A stretch of DNA of 64,000 bases, from assembly GCA_944989445.1 (NCBI GenBank), contig CALYLW010000732.1, forward strand, positions 310,001 through 374,000, in the 5' to 3' direction. Position 1 is the first letter of the stretch. Each line of letters opens with the position of its first letter. Under the pieces are notes generated by a model. That model was not told the origin of the DNA and made no database searches. It worked only from the letters and a program-made list of their open reading frames with translations. The position numbers were made by a program, and so were the translations under genes. The stretch comes from Ampullaceana balthica. Lineage: Eukaryota > Mollusca > Gastropoda > Lymnaeidae. Positions 24,841-35,089 of the stretch are shown here, piece by piece.

Positions 24841-25116
24841 CTATACGGACGCTCCTTCTATGCAGAAGATAGTTGCGTCCACAGACCATGACAGATGATC
24901 TGTTGGCAAGTGATGCAGCATTCACAGGCCACGGCTTTGTGGGTTCCACGCATTACCCAGCAGCCTAACTACATACATGTAGTTAGGTACCCATTCGGAG
25001 CGGGGTGACTCAGGGACGCCCTAGGCCCCGGGAACAAACCCTTGCCTTCACACGGATTCGAACCCGTGACCATCGGTATGATAGTCCAGTGCGCTGCCAC
25101 TCGACCACCGCGTCCC
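24841..25116 (-). mobile_element. Near-complete tRNA-derived SINE, family S1
   Basis: On the minus strand the head (25116 to about 25050) reads GGACGCGGTGGTCGAGTGGC, then CACGGGTTCGAATCCGTG. These are textbook box A (TGGTCGAGTGG) and box B (GGTTCGAATCC) sequences from a tRNA ancestor. A body of about 200 bases follows, ending near GGACGCTCCTTC at 24848. Partial copies of the same family lie at 9940-10640 and 60763-60920. It is not a tRNA gene, because no acceptor stem closes after box B. Confidence 0.82.
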
Positions 25117-26030
25117 CGGGTTAAGAACGTTTCGGTTTGCGAACCCAGTTCTGGAACTAATAAAAGCCATTAACCGATTTACCACTTTACGTCAAAGAAT
25201 AAACAGACAGCCTTTCGTCGAACGGCTTTCGTTCGTTAAAGGAGATGCATAGAGTTTAGTTTTAACATATCTTTGAATGTGTGCCTTAAGAGAGTGCAAA
25301 GAGAGCTTTGATCGATGAGATGAAACTATTTAGTTTAATTGTGTTAGACAGTTTAGTCGTTTGGAAAGTTATATTTTTAATGTATCTATTATCTTTATAA
25401 TAGATCAGGGGTCACCAAACTACCGCCCGCGGGCCGGATGCGGCGGCCTGCGACGCCATTTCATCCGACCAGCCAACGATAATTTACTGATGAATGTGCT
25501 TGATAGAACATACATATGACACACGATTCGTTTTCATTCATTTTAAATATTAAATTTAAAATACCAGATCCTCATGCGGGGAAATTTCAACTGCTTTCTT
25601 CCTAAAAATTACCATGTTCAATTATTTTATTTAGATTTTTTATGCGCACATATGCGCGTTAGGTCTGAAGTCTGATATAAATATATTTCCTTTTTTAAAA
25701 AAGTTTTCCTTCTTTTTAAATCCCTTATATTAACTTCAGTGTCTTGTCGTGGTCAAACCCACGGAAAAACAAAAGTCAAAAATGACCCATTTCCCATCAT
25801 CCTATCGAGCTGAAATTTTGCGCATAGACTTGTGTCACCTAATAATGCATCGTATCAAAATTTCAGATCAATCGAATGTACCGTAATTAAATTAATGAAT
25901 TTTTAGTTTATCTCTATGTATCTCTATGTAGCATGTGTGGCGTCTGCTATAGTTGACCTCCACGGGTCACTGGACATTCACTCCAGCCCTGGAGATGTCA
26001 CAGGGGTCTGTCGCGCGGTGTGTGATATAT

Positions 26031-26739
26031 TGTAGAGAACCGCGTACGGGCGATTGGGACAGGTTACCCAGGGGACAGGTTACCCAGGGGACAGGTTACC
26101 CAGGGGACAGGTTACCCAGGGGACAGGTTACCCAGGGGACAGGTCTACGGTTATCTCACAGAGATTGTATTTCAACTTTGGGGGAAAGACAGTGGAATAT
26201 CTCAAAGTGTCACTGAGATGTACAGGATGGCGGAAATTCACAAGGGGTGGGGGAGTTGTCCTATGAGTGACCCATGGTCTAAGTCGGGGTAGAAACAATA
26301 TTGTATTTCAGCGACCTAAATAACTTAGTGGGAAAGTTTGTAGATTAGCATAAACTAAGTAACTTTTAACCAATCAGAAACTCGTTGGAGATGCGTATGG
26401 GGCCAGCCAAGAATGTTAGGGTTAAATGCAGGGTAAGCAAGTGGACAATATAAGGGCAGGGAAATGTTAGACCGGGGAGTCGAGACCAGGGAGCCACTAG
26501 TACGAAGCCAGGGTGGCGAGATAGGAGGCCAGGGAGCGAGTGTGCCGTGTTAGTTGGAGTCGGGGTGCCACGAGGACGCAGTACGGATAGAGAGACTGAG
26601 GACTAGGAACGTAGTGACGGCCAGATGAGAAGTGATGTACGCAAATAAAAGAACAGTCTTGGTTAGTGGCGTGTTGGACTTATTGCTTGGAACGAGAGTA
26701 GAAGAAGTAGACAAAGACACTTAAGGCAGATATTCTACA
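26031..26739 (+). repeat. 5' long terminal repeat (709 bp)
   Basis: Starts TGTAGAGAACC and ends GATATTCTACA, giving the TG...CA ends and a short TGTAGA/TCTACA inverse. It contains a TATA box (TATAAGGG at 26449) and a polyadenylation signal (AATAAA at 26644). Five tandem copies of a 16-bp unit (ACAGGTTACCCAGGGG) lie near its start. It matches the 3' LTR at all but two positions outside that tandem block. Confidence 0.97.
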
Positions 26740-26741
26740 AA

Positions 26742-26759
26742 TGGTGGCAGCGGTGGGAT
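26742..26759 (+). promoter_or_regulatory. Primer binding site for tRNA-Leu
   Basis: TGGTGGCAGCGGTGGGAT begins two bases after the 5' LTR. It is complementary to the 3' end of animal tRNA-Leu (AAG type, ending ATCCCACCGCTGCCA plus CCA). This sets the plus-strand direction of the element. Confidence 0.85.
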
Positions 26760-26807
26760 GTTGTTAGCCTTGCAGCGTCTCCGAGGAGAAAAGAAGCTCA
26801 TATCATA

Positions 26808-27800
26808 TTGACTGTAATGCACAGTGTACGATCCAGTTCCAGTCGAACGAAACCGAAAATGGCTACAGCTCTTAATAACCTGACCACCTTCAATGGAACC
26901 TCTGCTTGGCAGACGTTTATTGTGCAATTTGAGTCGGTAGCTAAAATTTTGAAATGGAACCAGGAGGAAAAACTTCTCTACCTAGGCGTCTCATTAAAGG
27001 ATGCTGCTGCTGACTTCGCCTATAACGAGATTGGCGAAGAGGAAAGAAATACCTTTGACAAATTGAAAGACGCATTGGCGGATAGATTCAGCGACCATAG
27101 AACACCAGCATTCTTTCAAAACTTATTGGAAAGAAGAAATTTGCTCAGCTCGGAAACAACAGCTGAGTATGCGACTGATCTAAAAAGGTTGGTAGTCAAG
27201 AGCTTTCCCACGGCAGATCAAACAACCCGTGATGCAATCGGGTTTAAACAATTTCTTCGTGGACTCCCAGATCAGTCGATGGTTTCACAAGTGGGCATCA
27301 TGGCCATACCACCCACTGTGGACAAGGCTCGAGCTGCCCTTGACCAGCTCTTAAATCTGAGGGACAACGTCTGTACCCCAGCGCAAATGGTAGCGTCAGT
27401 GACTACTGACCAGTTATCGAGTGAAGTAAGTGACCTTAGAGAGGTTCTAAGGTCATTTGTTACCTCACAGAGAGAGTCAGCGCCTCAATGGACGAGACAA
27501 CTGAGGAGGGCGGAGCTCAGGTGTCACAATTGTGAAGGGGTTGGTCACCTTGCCCGTAATTGTGCTTCTGAGGAACGGGGAGGGACAACTCCTAGACCAC
27601 TACAGCTGAATAGTATTTCAGTGATGGAGAATCATGTTAATTCACGTGCAGTGTATGTCCCAGTTCAAGTGTGTGGTGTAAGAAGTGAATTCCTAATGGA
27701 TACGGGAGCGGCGGTGACCGTAATTTCGAAGAAAAGGTTCTTTGAAATCCCACGTAAGCAGCGCCCCTTAATTCACAAACTGGACCCTGTGAACCTGTAG
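26808..27800 (+). CDS. gag: LTR-retrotransposon Gag plus start of protease
   Basis: A 330-codon frame. Residues about 18-220 are a Ty3/mdg4-like capsid region (FNGTSAWQTFIVQFESVAKI, then FFQNLLERRNLLSSETTAEY and FLRGLPDQSM). A CCHC zinc knuckle, CHNCEGVGHLARNC, follows at about residue 240. The aspartic protease active site FLMDTGAAVTVISKKRF lies at about residue 295. The frame ends at a TAG (27798-27800) inside the protease domain, and the same frame is open again immediately after it. Other Ty3-like elements have no stop at this point, so I read it as a mutation rather than a regulated stop. It starts 66 bases after the primer binding site, and the earlier in-frame ATG was taken as the start. 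MATALNNL at residue 18 is an alternative start. Confidence 0.9.
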   Translation: MTVMHSVRSSSSRTKPKMATALNNLTTFNGTSAWQTFIVQFESVAKILKWNQEEKLLYLGVSLKDAAADFAYNEIGEEERNTFDKLKDALADRFSDHRTPAFFQNLLERRNLLSSETTAEYATDLKRLVVKSFPTADQTTRDAIGFKQFLRGLPDQSMVSQVGIMAIPPTVDKARAALDQLLNLRDNVCTPAQMVASVTTDQLSSEVSDLREVLRSFVTSQRESAPQWTRQLRRAELRCHNCEGVGHLARNCASEERGGTTPRPLQLNSISVMENHVNSRAVYVPVQVCGVRSEFLMDTGAAVTVISKKRFFEIPRKQRPLIHKLDPVNL

Positions 27801-28613
27801 ACCGCAAATGGAGCACCACTCAAGCTGTATGGGGTGAGTCAATTAAAATTAAAGATTGGTAACAAGGTGTATCCTTGGACCGTGTACGTTGCTGAGATAG
27901 CCGAGGATGGATACCTTGGTTTTGACTTTTTGTGCAAATTCAATTTTTCCTTTTCTGTCAGCCAAGGGCTGACATTGGGAAACATCAAAGTTCAAGTAGT
28001 GCATAAAGGAAAAAGATTTAGTTGTGAACCGTATAAAATGTACTCCAGTGTTAATGTTTATAGTGATACTAGTGTTTCTAATGGGGCGAAAAATACCCAG
28101 TTACCAGTGTCTCCCCATGTGGGACTGAATGCAGTAAAAGTGAACAAAATGCAAGGTTCACGTCAAAGTCAGCTGACTAGGGTTACTCGCGGCCAGAGTA
28201 GTCCTATTGTGCACGACCCCTTGCCGGTATCCAGGTTAAGGAATGTGAAAGATACGTCCGTCAAGAGGCGTGGTCAATTTGCTAGAGTCGACACAGGGGG
28301 GACAATGCGACAGGAGCGGGAGAAAGGTGACGTCACGACCAGAGAGGCAAATCGCTCATTCAAAGTCGGTGACAAAATTCAATTGTCCGACTCCGTCAAC
28401 CAAGCGCGTCGGGAAAACAAAAACACAAATCGCCGTCGTAATCATTTCGTTATCACCAGGAAATTCAGTGAGAATTTGTTCGAAATCAAAGGAGAAGGGC
28501 AGACCATGAAAATAATTCATTTTGTGGGACATGCCAGTATGAAACATGATGAGACTTATCCGCCGAAATTGAAGTCGAAGATTATGAACTATTCGTGTGA
28601 CAGGCGATTATGA
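27801..28613 (+). pseudogene. Protease remainder and integrase tail; RT and integrase core absent
   Basis: This continues the gag frame after the TAG. The protease flap region and a YLGFDFL segment (the ILG-like motif near the protease C-terminus) are present. A basic linker of about 120 residues follows. Then RSFKVGDKIQLSDS and a region ending MKIIHFVGH resemble the GPY/F-type C-terminal module of Ty3 integrases. Reverse transcriptase, RNase H and the integrase HHCC/DDE core are missing, which makes this a non-autonomous derivative. The integrase-tail assignment is by motif similarity and less sure than the protease. Confidence 0.65.
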
Positions 28614-29196
28614 GATAACTATTTTGGTTAGTTGTGTAATGCTATTACATGATTTACGATACAATGTTTTTAGTGTGTTTTGCTGTCTTATGCTTTTACC
28701 GGATTTATGATGAGGAATTCTGTTATTGTGTTTTGTTTGCCCACTGCTCTTACATGATTTATGACGATGCAGTGAAATTATTATTGTTGATTTATGTATT
28801 TCACTTTCATTGAACCTTCTTGTCGTACATTATAGTGTACTATTGTTTACTACTTCCATCACCTGAATGTGGTCATGTTTATTTTGTTTGATGTTGTCAA
28901 ATTATTGTTGTGTTCTGAGTCTCATCTGGCAGACTGACTTCCTACTACTGATTGACATGAACGTTGACTTTTAGGCTTTGTAGGTTACGCTGAGGTTCGG
29001 GAAGTGAGACGGCAGAATTTAAAGTCCAAATGGGGAGATAGCTATGATGAAGCAACATCGCGTACATAAGTATCAGCTGTCGTTAATGAATGCTAATAGT
29101 CAATGTCACTAGAAGCCATTTACGAATCAGTATTGAACTTAGTGTATGGTGGTAAATAATGTCAGGAGACATTAAAATTTTTGTTGCAGGAGATAG
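28614..29196 (+). other. Untranslated 3' part of the LTR element
   Basis: AT-rich, with repeated short segments of the form TTTGCTGTCTTATGCTTTTAC and TTTACATGATTTATGA (28650-28760). A weak purine run (AGGAGATAG) directly precedes the 3' LTR and may serve as the polypurine tract. Confidence 0.6.
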
Positions 29197-29841
29197 TGTA
29201 GAGAACCGCGTACGGGCGATTGGGACAGGTTACCCAGGGGACATGTCTACGGTTATCTCACAGAGATTGTATTTCAACTTTGGGGGAAAGACAGTGGAAT
29301 ATCTCAAAGTGTCACTGAGATGTACAGGATGGCGGAAATTCACAAGGGGTGGGGGAGTTGTCCTATGAGTGACCCATGGTCTAAGTCGGGGTAGAAACAA
29401 TATTGTATTTCAGCGACCTAAATAACTTAGTGGGAAAGTTTGTAGATTAGCATAAACTAAGTAACTTTTAACCAATCAGAAACTCGTTGGAGATGCGTAT
29501 GGGGCCAGCCAAGAATGTTAGGGTTAAATGCAGGGTAAGCAATTGGACAATATAAGGGCAGGGAAATGTTAGACCGGGGAGTCGAGACCAGGGAGCCACT
29601 AGTACGAAGCCAGGGTGGCGAGATAGGAGGCCAGGGAGCGAGTGTGCCGTGTTAGTTGGAGTCGGGGTGCCACGAGGACGCAGTACGGATAGAGAGACTG
29701 AGGACTAGGAACGTAGTGACGGCCAGATGAGAAGTGATGTACGCAAATAAAAGAACAGTCTTGGTTAGTGGCGTGTTGGACTTATTGCTTGGAACGAGAG
29801 TAGAAGAAGTAGACAAAGACACTTAAGGCAGATATTCTACA
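29197..29841 (+). repeat. 3' long terminal repeat (645 bp)
   Basis: Collinear with the 5' LTR. It has one 16-bp unit instead of five, which accounts exactly for the 64-bp length difference. I see only two substitutions: ACAGGTCT against ACATGTCT, and GCAAGTGG against GCAATTGG. About 0.3% divergence indicates a recent insertion. Confidence 0.97.
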
Positions 29842-30171
29842 ATATTGAACATATCAATACTTTTATATGTCTCATATATAAGGGATTTAGAGTCAAAAAT
29901 TTTGTTTTTACGTTTTAAAAAAATACATACTTTTAAGCACAGTAGTATCCTACTTGTCTTGTTTTATTTCTTCTTTTGTTAGTTTATTGCCCTCCTTTGA
30001 TCCACGGAAGGCAAAACTTCAACTTAGCGTTTCGTCTAGAATGGTAACGTGGCCTGCGCAAGTCATTTTGTCAGTGATCCGGCCCGCCGTGAGAAAAAGT
30101 TTGACGACCCCGGATATAGATAGTGTATATTAGAAATAAAACAACCCCGTAAAAACAAAGTTTTTGACTAT

Positions 30172-30507
30172 AAATCCCGTATGAGACATAACTAAAAGTA
30201 TTGATTATGTTCAAAAGTGACAAACATTTACAAACTGAAACCGAAATTATCTCCCCTGGCTTTAAAACTGGGGGAAGGGGGGTGTGGACATGGACGGGTG
30301 GCGTCAACGCGTTAACTCAACTCCAGGTGGTTTAACTGGTTTAAACACGAGATGTGTTCACCGGTGGCTGGCCTGAAGTCAAGTGACCCGTAAAATGTAA
30401 ACGATAGCGACCGCTACATATAGTTTATACAGATACACTAAAAATGCATTAATTTAATTACGGTACGTTCGATCGATCTGAAGCGGTGAAGTTAATATAA
30501 GGGATTT
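30172..30507 (-). mobile_element. Family R repeat copy (inverted)
   Basis: Reads in reverse from TTAATATAAGGGATTT (30507) to AAATCCCGTATGAGACATAA (30172). The flanking ACCCCGTAAAAACAAAGTTTT on its left is the same flank seen 3' of forward copies, so the true element end lies about 30 bases outside the AAATCCC box. The CGGAAAAACAAAAG part is deleted. Confidence 0.75.
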
Positions 30508-30814
30508 AAATATTAAAGTTGAGTGGTGCGGATGTTTTGCTCTTTTCTAAGTTACGCCCCAGTTCATAACCCCGTTGGCGGGGTTGGGTCAAAATAAAAG
30601 GGGGTTCAGGTCAAGCGGTCAGCGGCTGATTGGACATGTGATGTCGTCAGGGTCGACTCCACTATGCCACTAAACAATGTCCTCAGCCGAAACAAAATAA
30701 AAATTTAAAAAAAGTGGCGTGTCTGCAAGCTAAGTAAACATGTACGTCAACCATGGAACGTGAGATGAAGAAAGTAATTCAAAAACTAAAAATTGTCTAG
30801 TTATGGAAACTAAA

Positions 30815-31200
30815 GGGCCGTCCATAAATGACGTCACGCGATTTTGGCAGATTTTTTCACCCCCACCCCTCGTTACAAAAAGTTAGCCCCCCCCCTAAAA
30901 ATCCAATGTGACGTCACAAAGATTTGCATCCCCCTCCCAATAACGGCCGTATTTTCTAACTGAATATGAGCATGTTTTATCATTTAAGTTTGTCTTTTCT
31001 TTAAGGCTTCATTCTAATATCGCAACATACGTGAAGCTGTTGAAAACGTCATTAAATAAATTGAAAGCAATCAAATATTTAAGTGGAAATTTTATTTAAA
31101 GTAGCGCGTTTTTAATGTGACGTCACATTTCTTAAACTCCCCCTCATCTCAAATTCTCGACCCCCCCCCCGAGGCGCATGACGTCATTTATGGACGGAGC
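30815..31200. mobile_element. MITE with GGGCCGTCCATAAATGACGTCA ends
   Basis: The left end GGGCCGTCCATAAATGACGT and right end ATGACGTCATTTATGGACGG are inverted. TGACGTCAC boxes recur internally at 30910 and 31120, beside C-rich runs. This terminus is common on short DNA elements in invertebrates. A single related left end occurs at 37663 (GGGGCCGTCCATAAAGTACG) without a right end. Confidence 0.75.
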
Positions 31201-31202
31201 AT

Positions 31203-31608
31203 AATCGTTAAAAAATTTGATCGATTAAAATAAATTTGATCGATAAAATTCGATTAAAACGTAATAAAAATTTCTTTTCTCCAATTTATTAATAATTTAT
31301 ATTTTTTGTTACTAACATACTTTTCCCTCGTATTATTATTATTATTTATATAGTGGTGCATTAAAAAAATGGTTTTCCTTCCTTATTTCTTGGATAGCAG
31401 AACGAATTTGCTGTGTTACGTCACAAAATTTGTGAGTCATGGAATTACCGCGACTTAACCAATTTCGCTAAATAATGAATCGCGACTAAACGGTATGTAT
31501 ATATGCGTTATAAAGTTATAATTACCGGTAATCAAAATTAATCGATTAATCGATTAAATTTTTTCCCATTTAATCGAACACAATTTTTGAAAAATCATTA
31601 TCAGCCCT
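31203..31608. mobile_element. MITE with ATCGATTAATCGATTAAA ends
   Basis: AATCGTTAAAAAATTTGATC on the left and its inverse-like AATCGATTAAATTTTTTCCC, then CAGCCCTAAC, on the right. It abuts the previous MITE with no spacer. A related pair of ends lies at 48891 and 49646. Confidence 0.5.
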
Positions 31609-34600
31609 AACATTTAAGTTACACCTATCGCAATAATTGCATTAACAACGTTATGAATGTACTGGACTGCATTTAAGTTTAGCTCCCCGTCACCTCGAGT
31701 TTTACTGATGTATTCGTGAAATGCTTTCATTGTGTTTTTGTTTTGATTGTTATTGATTTTTATTGTCTTTTTCGAACTACAGACTAACCGTAATTCTACA
31801 CACAAGACAAGAGTTATAAAGGGGACATGAATCTTGTCATATCCATTCACCCGTCTTTCCCGTTGTTTAGCCCACTCTCCGCCACACGGCCGTGCCATTT
31901 TGAACTGTATACGCGCCTGTCATCTATGACTACACCCTCTACCGCCGATTAGAAAGTGTCATTTATAGAAGGACTCCGCTCCCCTCTTGTCATTTAAATC
32001 GGGATCCGCCACTGACGAACCTGTGGCACACTGATTAAGTATTGAACAAACACAAGTTTACTCCATCAATAAATCGACTACTGAGTGCACGCACCGAGCT
32101 GATCAAACTATCAACTGTAAGGTTTAATTGGCAACATGGCCCAGCCGTTACATAGAGGAAAAATATTTGCTGTGTTGCTTTTTATATAAACATAAAAACG
32201 GGGGTTATTTAAGTTATGATAACGACCGAAATTATTAAGGCTCACTTGGATTGGAAAAAGAATAAGATAAATAGGTTAAATAACAAGGGCTCTTAGCTTC
32301 ATGGACATGGATCCTAATGGGCCCAAGAAAAGTGACAGGGATCCAGCAGTAACATTTTCTTTGAAATTTAAAAAAACAAATTAAATCTGTGTACGAAAAG
32401 GTTCAAGACTAATTTTAATGTTAATTTGGCTAAGGAAACATTGTAAAATCTAAGAACCATTGACATAGAGACATACAGCGTAGACCACGAACAGCGACCT
32501 TAGTTTTCTAATTACAAAGTTCAAACTCCTGAGGGGTTTTTTATTTATGCAACGTTGCGCGTAGGCGGATATATGACCTCTTTTCTAGTTGTAATTTTTG
32601 CTTTTTAAAACTTTATAAGTTACCAGTTCCTTCATTCCTCCCCCCTCACAGGACCCAACTTGTCGTGGGCCATACAGATGTAGAAATGAGAATTATTACT
32701 GAAAATCTTTTTCGTGGAGGATAAAATAAAGGTTTGGTTTAAATTTTAGCTAATTTTTGAAGTTACATTCGAGTTAACCTAAAATTTTAAAATAAAAAAT
32801 AATAATTGTTCAAAAATAATAATATTAAGAATAAGATAGCCAATGTGGCAAAATTTTGAAAGACAACTGCAGCTATTTATTAATTGAAAGTGGTGACGGG
32901 TGAATGCGGTTATTAAGACCTACCGAACTTTTTAGGAGACGAAAAAAGGGTGGGACCGTTTTTGTGTGTGCGTAAAAGTAAATTATCAATTAGATGGATA
33001 AACAACAAGGGGAAAGTTTTATTGATATTTATTGTGATCGATTGTGGGATTTAATGTGAGATATAAAATTTGATCAACTAACACGAAAGTTCTGAGTCCC
33101 CCTCTGGACATCGATGGGTGGCGTCAACGCGTGAACTCAACTGGCACGTGGAAGAAAAACAATAACAAACTGTGAAATTGAATTACATATGCTATATAGA
33201 GATAAACTAAAAATGCATTAATTTAATTATGTTACATTCGATCGATCAGAAACTTTAATAGCATGATCCTCCCCACAAGCCTAACCTACTGTGAAAATTT
33301 CAGCACTCTAGCAAGTCAGAAAACGTGTTTACGAGCGTTTTGAAAAAAATTGAAATCCTGACGACATATACAGATCCGCCTACGTGCACGAGTTAATGAC
33401 AGGGGACTCAAAAATGCCTTGTTTCCGAATACTATTCATCGGTTTAGATAATTATACTCTCAAGTCCCTCTTCACCACACCATCCTCCCACCCCTGTCCC
33501 CCCATCTCCTCAAGCAACTCGGACAATACCCTGACCCCCGAAAATTTAAATAAATTCAAACGACCTTTCTCATAAATTCTCCGATTTTCAATACCCTAGT
33601 TACGCCTACGTAAGAAATGAGAGTTGGGGGTAACTAGCCCAAGGTTTCGTGCTCGAAAGTGCAAGATCCGTTTTATAACCTTCATTTATAAAACTGGCTG
33701 AAGTGGACATCAAGGGCCCGTACACTTCGTTGTACCCTGGTTTTCTGACACCGGATGGAGTGGAAGCTTGGAATAATCCATATCCATTTATCACGTGCGT
33801 GCTTCGTGTGAGGTCGCCTCAGGAACAAGTAAAATTATTTTGTATTGAATTGGTTGGGGCTGTCAATCTGAATTAATTCGTAGCAATTTAAAGGCTTAAC
33901 TGTTTGCAAAATCCACCGAATACTAAACTATTTTAAATGACCACGAAAATCTAAACTATATTCTTAGATAACAAGAGTAATAATAATATTATTGACAAAA
34001 CAAATGTAAAGTAGTTTTATAGATGATTTTAAAATTTAAAATAAAAAAAAGAAGTTTTTTCAGAGGCCATCAAAGATAAAACTATTTCAGATGAAACTAC
34101 AGAAAAATAAAAACTTGTGTCTTTGGCGACCAAAATCATAATCAAACTAAAAGTCAACCCAAATGTAACTGCATTCATAGAACCCCTAAAAAACATGGTA
34201 ATCCTTAAACTTTGTTAACACAACAATTTTAATGTACAAATCGTTTATCATCATTATACTTTTTAAAAAATTAATGTACTGTAGTTTTCAAAGCTAATTA
34301 TTTTCCAAGGCATTTACATAATATACCTGTTAATTAAATCGTAAACATTTGACGTAAATACATGTCACCGAAATATTTTTCTCCGAGCAGGATTGCAAAT
34401 TTTAGTGGGCCGAAAATTTCCAAACAATAAATAAATTAATTAAACCTCTAATAAAAAATATCCCGAGCCACCATTTTTAAAAGATGACATTTTATTTTAT
34501 GGCGTTATTAGGCATTGTATTACGAACTTCACTGTGGATAACTGACACGGTATTTCCAAAAATAAATAAATAAAACTTCTAAAAACAAAATAATTCAGAT

Positions 34601-34653
34601 CTAATATTTTTAATTTATAGCCTTTACAGATCGTTTTAAAAGGATGGCTTATT
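31609..34653. other. AT-rich intergenic DNA with a family R fragment
   Basis: A partial inverted family R copy is at about 33100-33248 (GGTGGCGTCAACGCGTGAAC to CATTAATTTAATTATGTTAC). The rest shows no exon or element ends that I could support. Confidence 0.45.
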
Positions 34654-35089
34654 AAATCCCTTATATTAACTTCACCGCCTTGTCTCCTTTATGTCCCTAT
34701 TGCTGTCGTGATCTCGCGGAAAAACAAAAGTACAAAATGACCCACTTCCCGAGATCCTATCGAGCTGAAATTTTGCACATAGACGTGTGTCACCTAACAA
34801 TGCATTGTATCAAATTTCAGATCGATCGAATAGAACGTAATTAAATTAATGAATTTTTAGTTTATCTCTATGTATCTCTATGTAGCATGTGTAGCCGTCT
34901 GCTATAGTTGACCTCCACAAGTCACTGGAGGTTCACTCCAGCCCTCGATGACCACATCCCCGTGTTTTACAGCATGGGGAGTTCAGTCACGTTCAGTCTG
35001 TAAATGTTTATGCTAGTCTGTCGCGCGGTGCGTAATTTTATATTGAACATAATCAATACTTTAATTTAAGTCTCATAAATAAGGGATTT
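34654..35089 (+). mobile_element. Family R repeat copy, near complete
   Basis: AAATCCCTTATATTAACTTC start, CGGAAAAACAAAAGTACAAA, GAGCTGAAATTTTGCACATA, TTGACCTCCACAAGTCACTG, GTTCAGTCTGTAAATGTTTA and AAGGGATTT end, all in the standard order. This is the best copy for building a consensus. Confidence 0.85.

Larger units (their letters stand above)
26031..29841 (+). mobile_element. Young Ty3-like LTR retrotransposon, non-autonomous
   Basis: A complete 3.8-kb element bounded by matching LTRs and a 4-bp ATAT duplication (26027-26030 and 29842-29845), inserted in a family R copy. It encodes Gag and an interrupted protease but no polymerase. It would need enzymes from a related full-length element to move. 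Confidence 0.95.
25718..29887 (+). mobile_element. Family R repeat copy split by the LTR element
   Basis: The left part (25718-26030) starts AAATCCCTTATATTAACTTC and runs through all landmarks to TCGCGCGGTGTGTGATATAT. The right part (29842-29887) resumes at ATATTGAACATATCAATAC and ends CATATATAAGGGATTT. The join matches the uninterrupted copies except for the duplicated ATAT. Confidence 0.85.
25406..30113 (+). mobile_element. hAT-type element interrupted by family R and LTR insertions
   Basis: The left terminus CAGGGGTCACCAAACTACCG (25406) pairs with the right terminus AAAAAGTTTGACGACCCCGG (30094-30113), with CGGGCCGGATG and ATCCGGCCCGCC as inverted subterminal boxes. The flanking 8-mers TAATAGAT and ATATAGAT share six positions. 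Without the insertions the element is only about 0.5 kb, so it is a non-coding hAT derivative and the oldest layer of the nest. Confidence 0.72.

Noticed and set aside
25050..25116. tRNA gene
   Set aside because: Boxes A and B are excellent, but there is no closing acceptor stem, and the segment continues into a body that recurs elsewhere. It is a SINE head.
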